Assembly: GCA_001931905.2 (NCBI GenBank)
Contig: MSJI02000750.1
Location: 1-64,000, forward strand
Source of the DNA: Cladosporium sp. IMV 00045
Taxonomy: Eukaryota; Ascomycota; Dothideomycetes; Cladosporiales; Cladosporiaceae
DNA: 64,000 bases
Direction: 5' to 3'
Below, piece by piece: positions 10,797 to 20,306 of the stretch. Each line of letters starts with the position of its first letter. Within the stretch, counting starts at the first letter, position 1. The translations under genes were made by a program, and so were the position numbers. Under the pieces are notes generated by a model. That model was not told where the DNA came from. It did not search any database and was given only the letters and a program-made list of their open reading frames with translations.

Positions 10797-11461
10797 ATGC
10801 CCGGAGAGGAGATCATCACCGTTGTGGGCCTCATAGCCTCCATCATCACCATCGTTGAGACCTCGAAACCCTCTACGATGCCTCTAAAGACGCCAAAGGG
10901 CTCCACGAAGCGTTTCGTGACGTTGCGCAGAACATGCCGCTCGTGCTTGACATTCTACGTGACTGTCAAGCTATCCAGCAGCAAGTAGACAAAGAAAGCG
11001 AAACCCAGTCCGATGCCGCCTGCAAGAAAGAGTTCGAGGAGTCTTCAGCAGCCACCAAGGCGGTCATGGCCGACTGCCACGAGAAGGCGAAGATGCTTGG
11101 GCACATATTCGAGAAGGTCATGCCCAGCGAGACGGCCAAGAAGCGTGAGCGTTACAAGAAGGCTGCAAAATCCGTGAAGCCTGGGCGCGCGAAGAAGGTT
11201 GTGAGCCTGATGACAGGTATCATGACAGACTTGCAAACATTGCAAACGAGTCGGTTCTTCAAGGACCAACTCGAGAAGCGCGCTGAGGACATCAAGTCAG
11301 CAATCGACAAACTTTCGGAGCTTGGGCCGTCCCTTGAGGACGGCCACGACACTTTTCGTCACACTGGTTCCGGACCTCAGAATGTCAACACGGGAAAAGG
11401 TGCGCAGTACAACTACAATCAGACTGGCAAGAGGAACAAGATGTTCAATGCACACACCTAA
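10797..11461 (+). pseudogene. SesA-like effector with C-terminal amyloid-type motif, frameshifted
   Basis: This resembles fungal proteins with a SesA N-terminal domain, a helical bundle found on cell-death effectors and NLR-associated proteins. From ATG 10797 the frame reads MPGEEIITVVGLIASIITIV, the typical hydrophobic first helix. At about 10866-10870 a single base is missing. The rest continues in the +2 frame with the family pattern (LYDASKDAKGLHEAFRDV, then NMPLVLDILRDCQ), followed by about 120 helical residues. The C-terminus is GSGPQNVNTGKGAQYNYNQ then TGKRNKMFNAHT and TAA, a Gly/Asn/Gln motif like those mediating amyloid templating. Its NKMFNAHT matches NKQFNAHT in the divergent NLR. 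No GT..AG pair explains the frame change, so a frameshift or a sequence error is likely. Confidence 0.7.
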
Positions 11462-11914
11462 AATTTTGAAGGGACATGCATTCAGGTTCAGATTCGAGTG
11501 ATGATGAGGATTCTGAGTAGCAACGTTCGGACAGAAACATATTTTTGGTGTTTGGGATTGCGGGAAAAGCATCTCATAATACATTCGCTCATCTCAGTAG
11601 CGGTCACTCTACTGTGGTCCACTGGAGTGAATGGTTTCAAGCCACAGAACCCCTATCATATGACCTTTCCACAAGAGTCAGGAGCAGTCAAGACTGACAT
11701 AGGTACTGCCCCCTCATCTTCGTGACCAGAGGCTGGCTGGTCATCGTCCTCACGCTAATCTAGCATTACCGATGCTCGTGCGTGCGCCTCGCTACATTTG
11801 GAACTGTTTGTTACACTTCTTCTGGCGCCCACGTAGCGCTCTCGATCTGCCGTCTCGTCATAATCTTTCCATGCAGACTTGACGAAGCTGAAACTTGTCC
11901 CACTCACCATCATC
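11462..11914. other. Spacer between the SesA-like gene and the next gene
   Basis: 453 bp with no recognised gene or repeat. Confidence 0.5.
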
Positions 11915-12754
11915 ATGCCCACAGGAGTTGAATCTTCTGACGGACCCCCTGAGCTCGAAGACGCAATCAAAGATTATTTTAGTTACGATTGTTTACCGAC
12001 CTGCGGCATCTTCCACCTCTTGAGCGAAGGTCGTAGTGGACATGGCGACTACACATGGGGATTCAGAATCTACAGGACCACTTACAACCAACCCGACTCA
12101 GACGCCAGATTCGCAAAAGCAATCGAGGTCCTGAACGAATATATCCGTTTCGAATGCTTCTCGCGCGATGGCAACAGACCTAGCACAGTTCCGCCTGCAG
12201 ATGGAAAAGCGAATGAGCAGCTGTGGCAACGTCTAAGACATGACATTGTTGAAGACCGCGAGCTCCTCGAAGGCGCATCAGAAACCCCATCCAAGATCCT
12301 CGAGCTCGCACAACACTGGGTACATTTCGATCGGAAGGCCACAACAGGAGACAGCCCTCGATATCGCTTTTTCTTGGTCATTGACGACGAAGTGATTGAC
12401 CACTTACTTCAGCTCCCGATGCCTGCCTCTAAGAAATGGACTATCCCAGCAATCTACTCGGTGAAAGTGTTCGACGCTCGCCATAACTCGCCGCCAGAGT
12501 TCTCCGTTGGCGAATCAGAGTCTGAATCCGATCATGACTCTGATACCGGCTCAGAAGGCGGAGAGTACCCCGTGGGCGTTGAAGACAAGTTCGAGGGGTT
12601 TTTCTGGTCCCCTGCCAACTATCTAGCAGACCTATGGTTTTGCAAATACGACTTGCCGTTTGAGGAATTTCTGTGCACCGACGATTCCTGGAATGCGACA
12701 CTGCGATTCGTGCACGGCAAGGCTGCGTTGGACTTCGGTCTACCAGTGAGATAA
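11915..12754 (+). CDS. Uncharacterised fungal protein, 279 aa
   Basis: A single open frame from ATG 11915, chosen because the frame further upstream has no in-frame ATG. I do not recognise a characterised function. The segment DYTWGFRIYRTTYNQPDSDARFAKAIEVLNEYIR (about residues 45-78) has the pattern (Y-x-W-G-F-x-I-Y-R-T, then a helix ending in LNEY) of a widespread family of uncharacterised Pezizomycotina proteins that often occur near NLR and HET genes. A conserved-looking stretch around residue 155 reads RYRFFLVIDDEVIDHLL. An acidic, Ser-rich patch (about 200-220) precedes the C-terminal part with WNATLRFVHGKAALDFG. Its 3' end overlaps the 3' end of the minus-strand NB-ARC gene by 15 bp. 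Confidence 0.65.
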   Translation: MPTGVESSDGPPELEDAIKDYFSYDCLPTCGIFHLLSEGRSGHGDYTWGFRIYRTTYNQPDSDARFAKAIEVLNEYIRFECFSRDGNRPSTVPPADGKANEQLWQRLRHDIVEDRELLEGASETPSKILELAQHWVHFDRKATTGDSPRYRFFLVIDDEVIDHLLQLPMPASKKWTIPAIYSVKVFDARHNSPPEFSVGESESESDHDSDTGSEGGEYPVGVEDKFEGFFWSPANYLADLWFCKYDLPFEEFLCTDDSWNATLRFVHGKAALDFGLPVR

Positions 12755-14023
12755 GCAGCTAGTGTCGGGGAAGTGCAGTGGTCCATGACTGGGGCAAGGA
12801 TAGAGACTCTGAACATTCTCATACTCTGGTCTGAGATTGTTTTGGGAGATCAGCACTTTACTATATTGCTCTCCAGACATTTTCGCTCGAGCCGCTTCTT
12901 GGACAAGTCGATGAATGAGGAGTTTCCTTTGGCCCATATCCCTTGTGATCAAAGACATGTCAAGTAGCTGTGATCTAGCCTGAGTGTACTCATGGCCCGA
13001 GGGTAAGATCTCAACATCGGTTTCCACTTTTCCAAGGTCGTGGAAGATGAATTCGGGGATGCCATCAGGATCCAAAAAGGCAAGGACGTCCATGAGATGC
13101 GTGCTTTCTTTCAGCTTGTCGAACCGCCAGCCCGAAGCGAGCGTGTCTTTGTATTCATGCGCGCGATCATGCGCGCGTAAGCCGATCTGAGGGGCGTCCA
13201 TCATTCTTGCTCTTGTCCCCTCATTTTGGTACAGCTCGACACACTCACCAAAACTCATGTGCCCTTTCAAGATGACCCCTGCCGTTTGGAAAATAGCGAG
13301 TGGAAGACCATCAACAATACTCGCAACTACCTCGAATTGCTCCCTGTCTTCCTCTGAACCACTCCGTCCAGTATATTTGGTGAATAATTTGATACTCTCG
13401 TCGGTTGAGAATGGCTCCAGCGACAAGCCGCTTTGAATGTCGTGAAATGGAGAGTTGACGGTGTCATTTCTGCTGGTGACGAGGACAGCACCAAAGTCGA
13501 AATGCGGCCAGAAATCTTTGAGTTCATCTGGATCTTCGACGCCGTCAAAGACAACAAGCCAGTTCACATGTGCTGGCTCCTCTGAATCACGTCGCTCGCA
13601 AGGTTTCCGGAGCCAACTTAAGACAAGCTGCGTTGCGTGCATCGTTTGTCGAGCTTGCGCAGAGCCTTCTTCCATGAGCCCTAGTTTGATCGCAATGGCA
13701 GAGTAAGCCTGCTCGATTTTCTCTCTACTGTCTGCCGCGATCCACAGAATCACCGGGAACTCTTGCTTGTGCGTATGCACACACTGGTTCACAATCTGGG
13801 ACTTGCCAATGCCACCTTGGCTGACAACAGCAAAGCTTTCGAAGGATCCTGTCTCCGTAGAGCGGCAAAAGTACTCATGCATCTTCTCCAATTCTTCAGT
13901 ACGGCCGTGAAACTCGTCATTCTTATCATAACTCAGGTAGTGGCATGGAATACAAGTTCCGGCTCTTGAGCGCTCTGTTCGATTGTCGAGCTTGAGTCTT
14001 GGTGCGTTCCAGCACCCGAAATA
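12740..14023 (-). pseudogene. NB-ARC domain of a second NLR, lacking its repeat domain
   Basis: The frame is open from just after an ACTAG (possible acceptor) at 14024 and carries a nearly complete NB-ARC module. The order is: linker CHYLSYDKNDEFHGRTEELE, Walker A SQGGIGKSQIVNQ, kinase-2 NWLVVFDGVEDPDEL, RNBS-B FGAVLVTSRND, GLPL box VDGLPLAIFQTAGVI, and a winged-helix segment LMDVLAFLDPDGIPEFIF. After HRLVQEAARAKMSGEQY the sequence loses family resemblance and stops at 12740 with no TPR or ankyrin repeats. Canonical members continue with hundreds of repeat residues. The ATG at 13891 is internal to the domain. It may belong with the hydrolase fragment at 14311-14850, but the stretch between them (14024-14310) does not read through. 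It could be a truncated gene or a relic. Confidence 0.7.
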
Positions 14024-14310
14024 CTAGTTCGAGCACGTAATGCAGTGCTTGCAGATCTTGAGTCTGATGCGCTCGCCCTTTCCCTGCGAGCTTGTCCGCT
14101 TATTGAAGGCCGCGGATGATGCTGAGCGGGTCCAGAGCCTGTATCAAGAATCCATTGTAAATTCGATTCAAGGAAGGCTTGGAGACTGTAGTACAGTTCG
14201 GGATCCGCTTTGGCTCAGGCTGCATCACGACAAGTGGCGTTGTGTTCTGACTCTGCACCCAACAGCACGGAATTGGAAATGTGAAGGGCAGCCGTATCCT
14301 CGTCAACGAA

Positions 14311-14850
14311 CTAATGGGATGCTAGTCTTCTATTTGATGAACAACTAGAAGGTGCCAATCGACGTACAACCGAATCACGACCAAGGTCACCCTTTGTGAC
14401 GGTCGTCAGCTTCTTCTCGTAGACCAAGCAGACTGGAATGCTTTCCACGGCCTCCAAAAAGTGCTTCGCGTCGTGGCCGGGGTCTGGCAAGAGTGCATTG
14501 GCACCTTGTGTCGAGAGATGGAATTTAGCATACTCTTTGGCTATCGAAACCAGGCTGCTTCCACCAACAGTGGTTCCCAGCTCAAAGTTGGGACATGAGA
14601 AGATGATGATGTTATTGCCGTTGAGGCCGGGGGGCTTTCCTTGCTGATGCGCCATGCTGAGTGCACGCTTCAGGACCAGCCCGCCCAGGCTGTGAGGCAT
14701 CAAGACTATGGCAATCTGGTGCTCATGTTGGAGGGCCTCCAGTTGAGAAAGTAGTTTGCCGCCCTCCTTCTCGATATGCGCTCTGTTGAGCCTAGTCTGA
14801 GCGTTCAAGACATGCTCGAAAACGTACTTGGAAGCTGTTGACTTCGACAT
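14311..14850 (-). pseudogene. Alpha/beta-hydrolase (PGAP1/DUF676-like) domain fragment
   Basis: This is probably the N-terminal effector domain of the same NLR as the NB-ARC segment downstream. Hydrolase-NB-ARC-TPR proteins are common in Pezizomycotina. Visible features are KSTASKYVFEHVLNAQTRLN, a helix, and the nucleophile elbow IVLMPHSLGGLVLKRALSMA, where family members have GHSLGG. The following strand IIIFSCPNFELG corresponds to the usual IIFFGTPHRG and is poorly conserved. Upstream, 14860-15000 on the same strand reads SLSWTLPPYLEKHGVDILL in a different frame, fitting the preceding part of the domain. A frame break near 14850 and the degraded motif suggest decay, although introns cannot be excluded. 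Confidence 0.55.
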
Positions 14851-15285
14851 GCGCGGTCCTTTCTCAGGAGGATGTCGACTCCATGCTTCTCGAGGTAAGG
14901 TGGCAGTGTCCAGGACAAAGACGATTCTGGTGGAGTGTCAATAGTCTTGATCTTTCCGTAGGAAATATGAGGACGCGAACTCACGACACCCGTGCATTTG
15001 GTTTTCCTCAATACAGCACCTTGAACTGCACCTTCGACTGTCTAGAGTCACTCATTCTGCGAGGAGTAGAGAGGGAGAGTTACGTGACAACACAAATTGC
15101 ATGCGGTCGGTTGGCGGGGCAGGAATGACTGTCGACAATTTTGCGTCAGCGGTTTGCTGTCTCGTCGTTTGCTCTCCCACCCTCATCCTTCATATTTTCG
15201 CCTTCGTGACCGTCTAATGGGAACATTGCGAGTCTCGCGTTTCCACAGTCTGCTTTCCGCAAGGCTATATCATGCAAATCCGGCC

Positions 15286-16140
15286 ATGACACCCTCCCAC
15301 ACGAAGCTGATTGGGGGGGCCCCACGGGCAAGCGGCCCCTCGTTCGTCGTCAAGCACGGTCGTCTGTTGATGACGTTGCGAGACAATCCGGATGCCAAAT
15401 ACCTCGAGGACCGGCATTTCACATGACGGCTGACAGAAACAGGACGTCGTGAGCGAATTGCCCCTGTCGAGCTCCTTAGCCACGGTGATCTCCCTGCCAG
15501 ACGACGTACCGGGGCAAGTCACGAAAGAATGGTTGACCGATGCCGTGCACAAGTTTGTCTCTCACGATGATCTATGGAGTCCGCCATTCATGCAGGGTGT
15601 TGTCTTCAATGTACCAGACTCCCTTGAAGTTGCTATCTCATCAGCAGCTGAGGCATGGCTGAAAGACCAGGAAATAGTCGAAGACGACACGGCGTGCTAA
15701 CACATGTAGGACTGCGGCATCAAAACTCACCCAAGCACAGTGTGATGAAGCATTTGTGAGTATTCCGAAACTGGTTCTCACAGCAGTACAAATCAGACAA
15801 ACCAGACGCGATTTTCGTACTGCTCATCGAAAACTCCACTCCCCGCTACCGAGACCAGTCGGTTACAACGTAAGGATTCGAAGTGCTTGTCGCGTCAGTA
15901 TTTGGCTGACTGTCTGCAGTGTGATCAAGCCCTCCTCAGGGCGTGAACAGCCTCTTTTTCTCGCCGGTGCTTGAGGCTCCCGAACTAATCGTTCCGAGTA
16001 GGTTCTATCCAGAGACCTTACTGCGATAAGCTAACGACAAGCAGTCGAGACCACACCCTACCACTCGCGGGTTTCAAAGCGCGAAGAGCTGCTTCCTTTC
16101 GCCGTCGGACTCATGTCGGCCAAGGGTAATTTCACAACGT
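15286..16140 (+). pseudogene. Degenerate or multi-exon gene of unknown function
   Basis: Several coding-like pieces follow each other on the plus strand. From ATG 15286: LIGGAPRASGPSFVVKHGRL to LEDRHFT. After 16 intervening bases comes QDVVSELPLSSSLATVISLP to WLTDAVHKFVSHDDLWSPPF and GVVFNVPDSLEVAIS. After a possible intron ending ATGTAG comes ASKLTQAQCDEAF. After a GTGAGT..CAGCAG intron comes YKSDKPDAIFVLLIENSTPR. Finally comes LFFSPVLEAPELIVP and a piece near 16051-16120. Short introns join some pieces, but the 16-base interruption near 15425 has no splice signals. The function is not recognised. Confidence 0.35.
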
Positions 16141-16454
16141 GCGAATCGGTCCAAATGCTGACATGGTGTAGACACTGATATATCGCTCCTCAACACCACC
16201 TTGAAATGCCTCCAGGAGGCCGGTAGACCAACGATGGTGAAGTGTGGGCAAGTACCACTCTAGGAATCGGCAGTCGAAAGGATAAGCCACATGCGGGCTT
16301 AGGTGGCTTTCTCAGAGTACTTGCTACCTCAGAATGAGTCATTCGGAATCGCATCTCAAGAGTCTCACGAGCTTCCACATTTCGAATGTTTTCTTGCCTG
16401 CAAATGCCCTGCGGCTAATGACAAGTCGGTCTTACATGTCAGCTGGCATCAAGA
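16141..16454. other. Short spacer between the degenerate gene and the kinase gene
   Basis: About 300 bp with nothing recognised. Confidence 0.4.
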
Positions 16455-17978
16455 CTAAGCATCCTGTAACCGAATAGACGCGGTTGCATGAATCACATGC
16501 TGTTCTGCATGTGCATAAAGCTCTGACATAGACGCCCCGGGTCGCTTTGCGTTGCAGCCGCATGTAATGCTCCCTGTTCCGAATCCGAAGGTCTGGTGAA
16601 GCACAAAAAGTTGAATTAGCCAGCGCTCCACCGCACTATTGAGCTTCTGAGTCTCGTCCACAAACCTGTCACCGCAAGCGTCTGTGGCTTGCGATCTTTG
16701 CCTTGCACAATCTTTGACGAACTCAGACCCACCACATAGCCACGAAAGATAGATGCAAAGCATACCGCCAAAGCCCCAGACATCCGACTCCTTGCCCACC
16801 CCTTTTCCAGCGAGTTGTTCCGGAGGTATGCAGGTTGCAGCGATGCCCAGTCCGCCGCTCTCGCACAGTGTCGACAGTTGGAAGTCCCGATGACTTTGCT
16901 CGAATTTGGAGATGCTGAAGTCTGCTAGCTGGAACATTGGAATCTCGTACTTGCTGTCGAATACCAAGATGTTCTCAGGCTTGATGTCCAAGTGGTAGCA
17001 GTGAACATCGGTGTGGAGATACTTGAAAGCTCCCGCCACTTCTCCCATCGCTTTGATGAACGATTGTGCCTGACCATAGTCCGGTTTTTGTTGTTTCTGC
17101 ATAAAACTTGCCAAATCCATGTCCGCCTTGTACAAGAACAGGCTCAACTTGTCTTCGAAGATGAAGCATGTCAGGACGTGTGCAACGTGTCTGTGCGATT
17201 TCAGTTTGTTGTTCATGGTTCTTTGGAAGATCTTCCATTCCGGGGTGTCTTCGATACGCTCGATTCCTTGCCGCAATTTGATGTCTTTTCGCGCCAATGT
17301 GAAATTGGCGTCAGGCGAGCTAATGACTTTCCGGACGCCTGTGACATAACGAAAATGGCTGCGTTCGACCTTGACAGCGTAAACAGTTCCAGAGTGTCCT
17401 GAGCCGAGCTTTGCTTCACTTAAGTAAAGCAAGGGCGCGTGGAGATTCTCGAGGCGTTGGCTTTCACCTTCAACAACAACTGGAGCACAGTATTTGTATT
17501 GACGACTAAAGAATGCACCACCATAATTTATATCGAGGTGTTGATATGCTGTGTGGAGGTCAAACGGCAGCCTGTCGTCGTGAAACGAATCTGGGTGTTG
17601 TGAGTCCACACATTTCCTGATGAACGTCTGCCAGATGCTGCTGTTCAGATCGAATGAGATGTTCGGGTCCTGATGAATGCTCAAAAGAATGGCAAAGACT
17701 CTTGCTGCAGGTTGAATTGCTTGGTGGTCAGGTTCAGGTGATCCGGCAATTTTGTCGGCAAACCGCTGGCTGTCCTCATGCTGAGCATCGCCAGTAGATA
17801 TTTCGTACAGTAAGGTCAGCTTCTCGCGAGAACGCTTGAAGACAGCACCTGATACACTGACAGGGAAGAATGATGTCCTAGGTGTGCAGCTTTGCAGCTT
17901 TTCTTTGTCGATGTCCTTGTGCAGCTCTGAGAGGATGGTGTCGAATTGCTTCTGCGGCTCTTGTTTCGACCCTGCCAT
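16455..17978 (-). CDS. Protein kinase-like protein, 507 aa, single exon
   Basis: A eukaryotic-type Ser/Thr kinase fold occupies about residues 185-440. The glycine loop is LGSGHSGTVYAVK. The catalytic loop is CYHLDIKPENIL, with Asp and Asn present. The metal-binding motif is ADFSISKFE (DFS instead of DFG). The activation-segment end is TCIPPEQLAGKGVGKESDVWGFG, matching the P-P-E and D-V-W-x-x-G signatures. The ATP-anchoring lysine is uncertain (candidates are VYAVK or LARKDIK). The N-terminal 180 residues are not assigned to a family. Fungal kinases of this kind, scattered among NLR and HET genes, are common in accessory regions; their targets are unknown. The protein looks intact, with the start at the ATG where homology-like sequence begins. 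Confidence 0.72.
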   Translation of the reverse strand: MAGSKQEPQKQFDTILSELHKDIDKEKLQSCTPRTSFFPVSVSGAVFKRSREKLTLLYEISTGDAQHEDSQRFADKIAGSPEPDHQAIQPAARVFAILLSIHQDPNISFDLNSSIWQTFIRKCVDSQHPDSFHDDRLPFDLHTAYQHLDINYGGAFFSRQYKYCAPVVVEGESQRLENLHAPLLYLSEAKLGSGHSGTVYAVKVERSHFRYVTGVRKVISSPDANFTLARKDIKLRQGIERIEDTPEWKIFQRTMNNKLKSHRHVAHVLTCFIFEDKLSLFLYKADMDLASFMQKQQKPDYGQAQSFIKAMGEVAGAFKYLHTDVHCYHLDIKPENILVFDSKYEIPMFQLADFSISKFEQSHRDFQLSTLCESGGLGIAATCIPPEQLAGKGVGKESDVWGFGGMLCIYLSWLCGGSEFVKDCARQRSQATDACGDRFVDETQKLNSAVERWLIQLFVLHQTFGFGTGSITCGCNAKRPGASMSELYAHAEQHVIHATASIRLQDA

Positions 17979-18910
17979 GGCGATATCTCGACACGGTGCA
18001 AAGACGCAGAGGATAGAACCTACCTGAACACCATCAAGCGGAGGAGGGAGATGAGGAACAAAGGTCTACAATCCACGAATATCTGGTGCAATACCTTGCA
18101 CCTGGCGCTCCAAGCCACTGTCAGACATCAGCCGCCCCGGCGCCTAGGTGTACCTCTCGCGAGTCGCCTGGACAAATGCATACTGTGATGCGCATAGCCT
18201 CTCCCAGCACAGTTGTCTGAGCCTGACTGGATGTTTCAAACTCTCTGGCGTGCGTTAGGTGTGCATGCATACGCCTTGAAGCCTCCCGTCAACCTCTGCT
18301 CATAAAATAAGCATCAGGTTGTTCAAACGTCCAGTTGCACATGTCATGTCTGCATGCTCAACGCTGCCTGACACGACTCCTCTGGAAAAAGACCAATGAG
18401 CGGGTCCTGGGGTTGTGAAGACTGTGGCCACGCCCGCATATGCACTGCCCGTCACTAGTCAAGGATACATACCTGCAGGCAGATCTACTTCCATCAAACA
18501 TGTGAACATGTATCTGGAGACGGTTAGCAGAGCTCGTCTGCCTTACTTGCCGTCCAGATGGCGCAAGCTTCGGAAGTGCACGGCCGCGCTCCTTTCTGAT
18601 TTGCCTCGCTCTTGTCTGCCTCTTTGGATCAGAAGACCTTCGCGCCACGTCCCTTGGAAGGAGCTATGGCATCTGAAAATCATAAGCTGCATGAAGCTAC
18701 CGCCCAAAAACGAGCAAGACCACTTGTGTCTCACGATTATCTTTGTTGTATACAGCACAACGCCTTGTATCAACCAACAGGATGAGTGTTCCGAGTTTTA
18801 GGTTGTTCAGGAGAGACAGCGCGCTAGTAGCGAGTAGATGACGAGCGATGAGGTGGGATCTCCCCTTCATCTAATGAGTTAACAGAATCTCAATGATTAC
18901 AGATTACGAT
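17979..18910. other. Gene-free spacer left of the 5S gene
   Basis: Nothing recognised on either strand. Open frames here are short and without motifs. Confidence 0.5.
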
Positions 18911-19030
18911 ACATACGACCATAGGTCAGTGAAAACTGGGCATCCCGTCCGCTCTGCCATACATAAGCACTGAACCGGGCGACTAGTACTGGAGTGGGTG
19001 ACCATCTGGGAATCCCGCCTGTTGTATGTT
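18911..19030 (+). rRNA. 5S ribosomal RNA (intact copy)
   Basis: A 120-nt dispersed 5S rRNA gene that begins ACATACGACCATAGG and ends GTTGTATGTT, so both ends of helix I pair. The internal promoter region (GTCCGCTCTGCCATACATAAG to GGGTGACCATCTGGGAATCCC) is intact and close to Neurospora 5S. T-rich sequence (ttttgtcatcctttttattttt) follows at once and would terminate Pol III. It is a single gene rather than part of an rDNA or 5S array, as is usual in Pezizomycotina. Confidence 0.95.
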
Positions 19031-20306
19031 TTGTCATCCTTTTTATTTTTAGGTATGCTCCCTCTTGTTACTACTTACCAATTTTGATGTGAGAACATAC
19101 AGCTGGCAACGAGGGTGGTATGCCCGGGTGTACGAACCGCAAGTGCCAGAACTGGGAGAATTATTTGTCCAAGTATGTGTATAACGATACTCTCCAACAT
19201 CCGCGGCAAACGGGCGACTTGATGAGCATTGAGTTTGTCTTTCTTGAGAAGCAGTCAGAGACTCTGAGTTGGTGCCTAGCTACATAGGCCTTTATGCCAA
19301 ATCTTTGCGCCACTCTTCGCTTTCAAGCACTCTTTGGGGAGCCGCGATAGCACCAACCGACACTCGAAGCCATAGTGGGCTTAAATTTATCTCGTGAGCA
19401 TCATGCATCAAAGAATTGAATTTATGAGCGGCCTACCAACTCACTCTTCGGTGGGTCGAAGAGGCTCAAATAAGACTCTTGCCCAAAAAGAGCATTCGAA
19501 AACTCAAAAGAAGCGGAGAGAATCAGGTAAACTAGTTCACTGGCCTACTAGAGTTTTGTAGTAGGACTTTAATCCCTACCTACTAGCGAATCTTCCCGTT
19601 TACTGCTTATATAATCCTAAGTCGCAGTATATACTAGGCTAAGAATCATAGCTCTCCTGCTATAGCTTTAGTAGAGAAGACTAAATAGCTATTCCGCCTA
19701 GAGCCTATATAGCGCTCGATATATCTAATAAATGCGATAAGCTAGTAGCTTACCCACGCCTCGCCTAATTCTTACTATAGTAAGTTATTCGATGTCAGCA
19801 CATCTCAATCCGGGTCACCAGGTGTTTCTCCACACCTGCACAGACGTTATAGTAGGGAAACAATGAAAGGCAGGTGCGACGTTCATATTCTCGCAGTCGA
19901 GGGCAAAGACGAAGTGTGAATACAAAGTCGTCTCTCGTCACCATGTTTCTCCTGTAACAGTGGAGGACGTCAGTCTCTCAGTCTCCTATAAAGGTGTGCG
20001 CCATCTGAGCATGAATGCTCTCTGTAACTTCTATCGAAAGCAAGTGGAAAAGGCACAGGCTTAAGTCGAAAGGCTCCTGGATGCAGAATAGCAATGTTTG
20101 AGCCGACAGTGCAGCACCGCTTATGTAGACGTACCAAGTAACTTAGGCATCATTCCACGTGCTTGATTACCCATTGCATGGAATTCACTTGCTATGTCCA
20201 GACTTGGGTTGTGCGCCCCATAGGCATTAATCTTCCAACTCGAATCAGAACTAAGCGCAATCCGCGTATCGTCAGCTGCAGGCCATTTTCAGATTCTTGC
20301 ATTCAG
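19031..20306. other. Spacer containing an AT-rich RIP-like block
   Basis: No protein gene is seen. Apart from the TpA-rich block listed separately, the region is unremarkable. Its right end lies downstream of the Zn2Cys6 regulator. Confidence 0.5.
19530..19795. repeat. TpA-rich block with RIP-like composition (decayed repeat)
   Basis: About 265 bp in which TA dinucleotides are extremely frequent (for example gcagtatatactaggctaag and gagcctatatagcgctcgat) while CA and TG are scarce. CpA to TpA change is the signature of repeat-induced point mutation. Small inverted repeats occur at both ends (tagtagg..cctacta near the left, cttactatagtaag near the right). The flanking DNA has ordinary composition, so the edges are fairly sharp. 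The original element cannot be identified. Confidence 0.6.
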
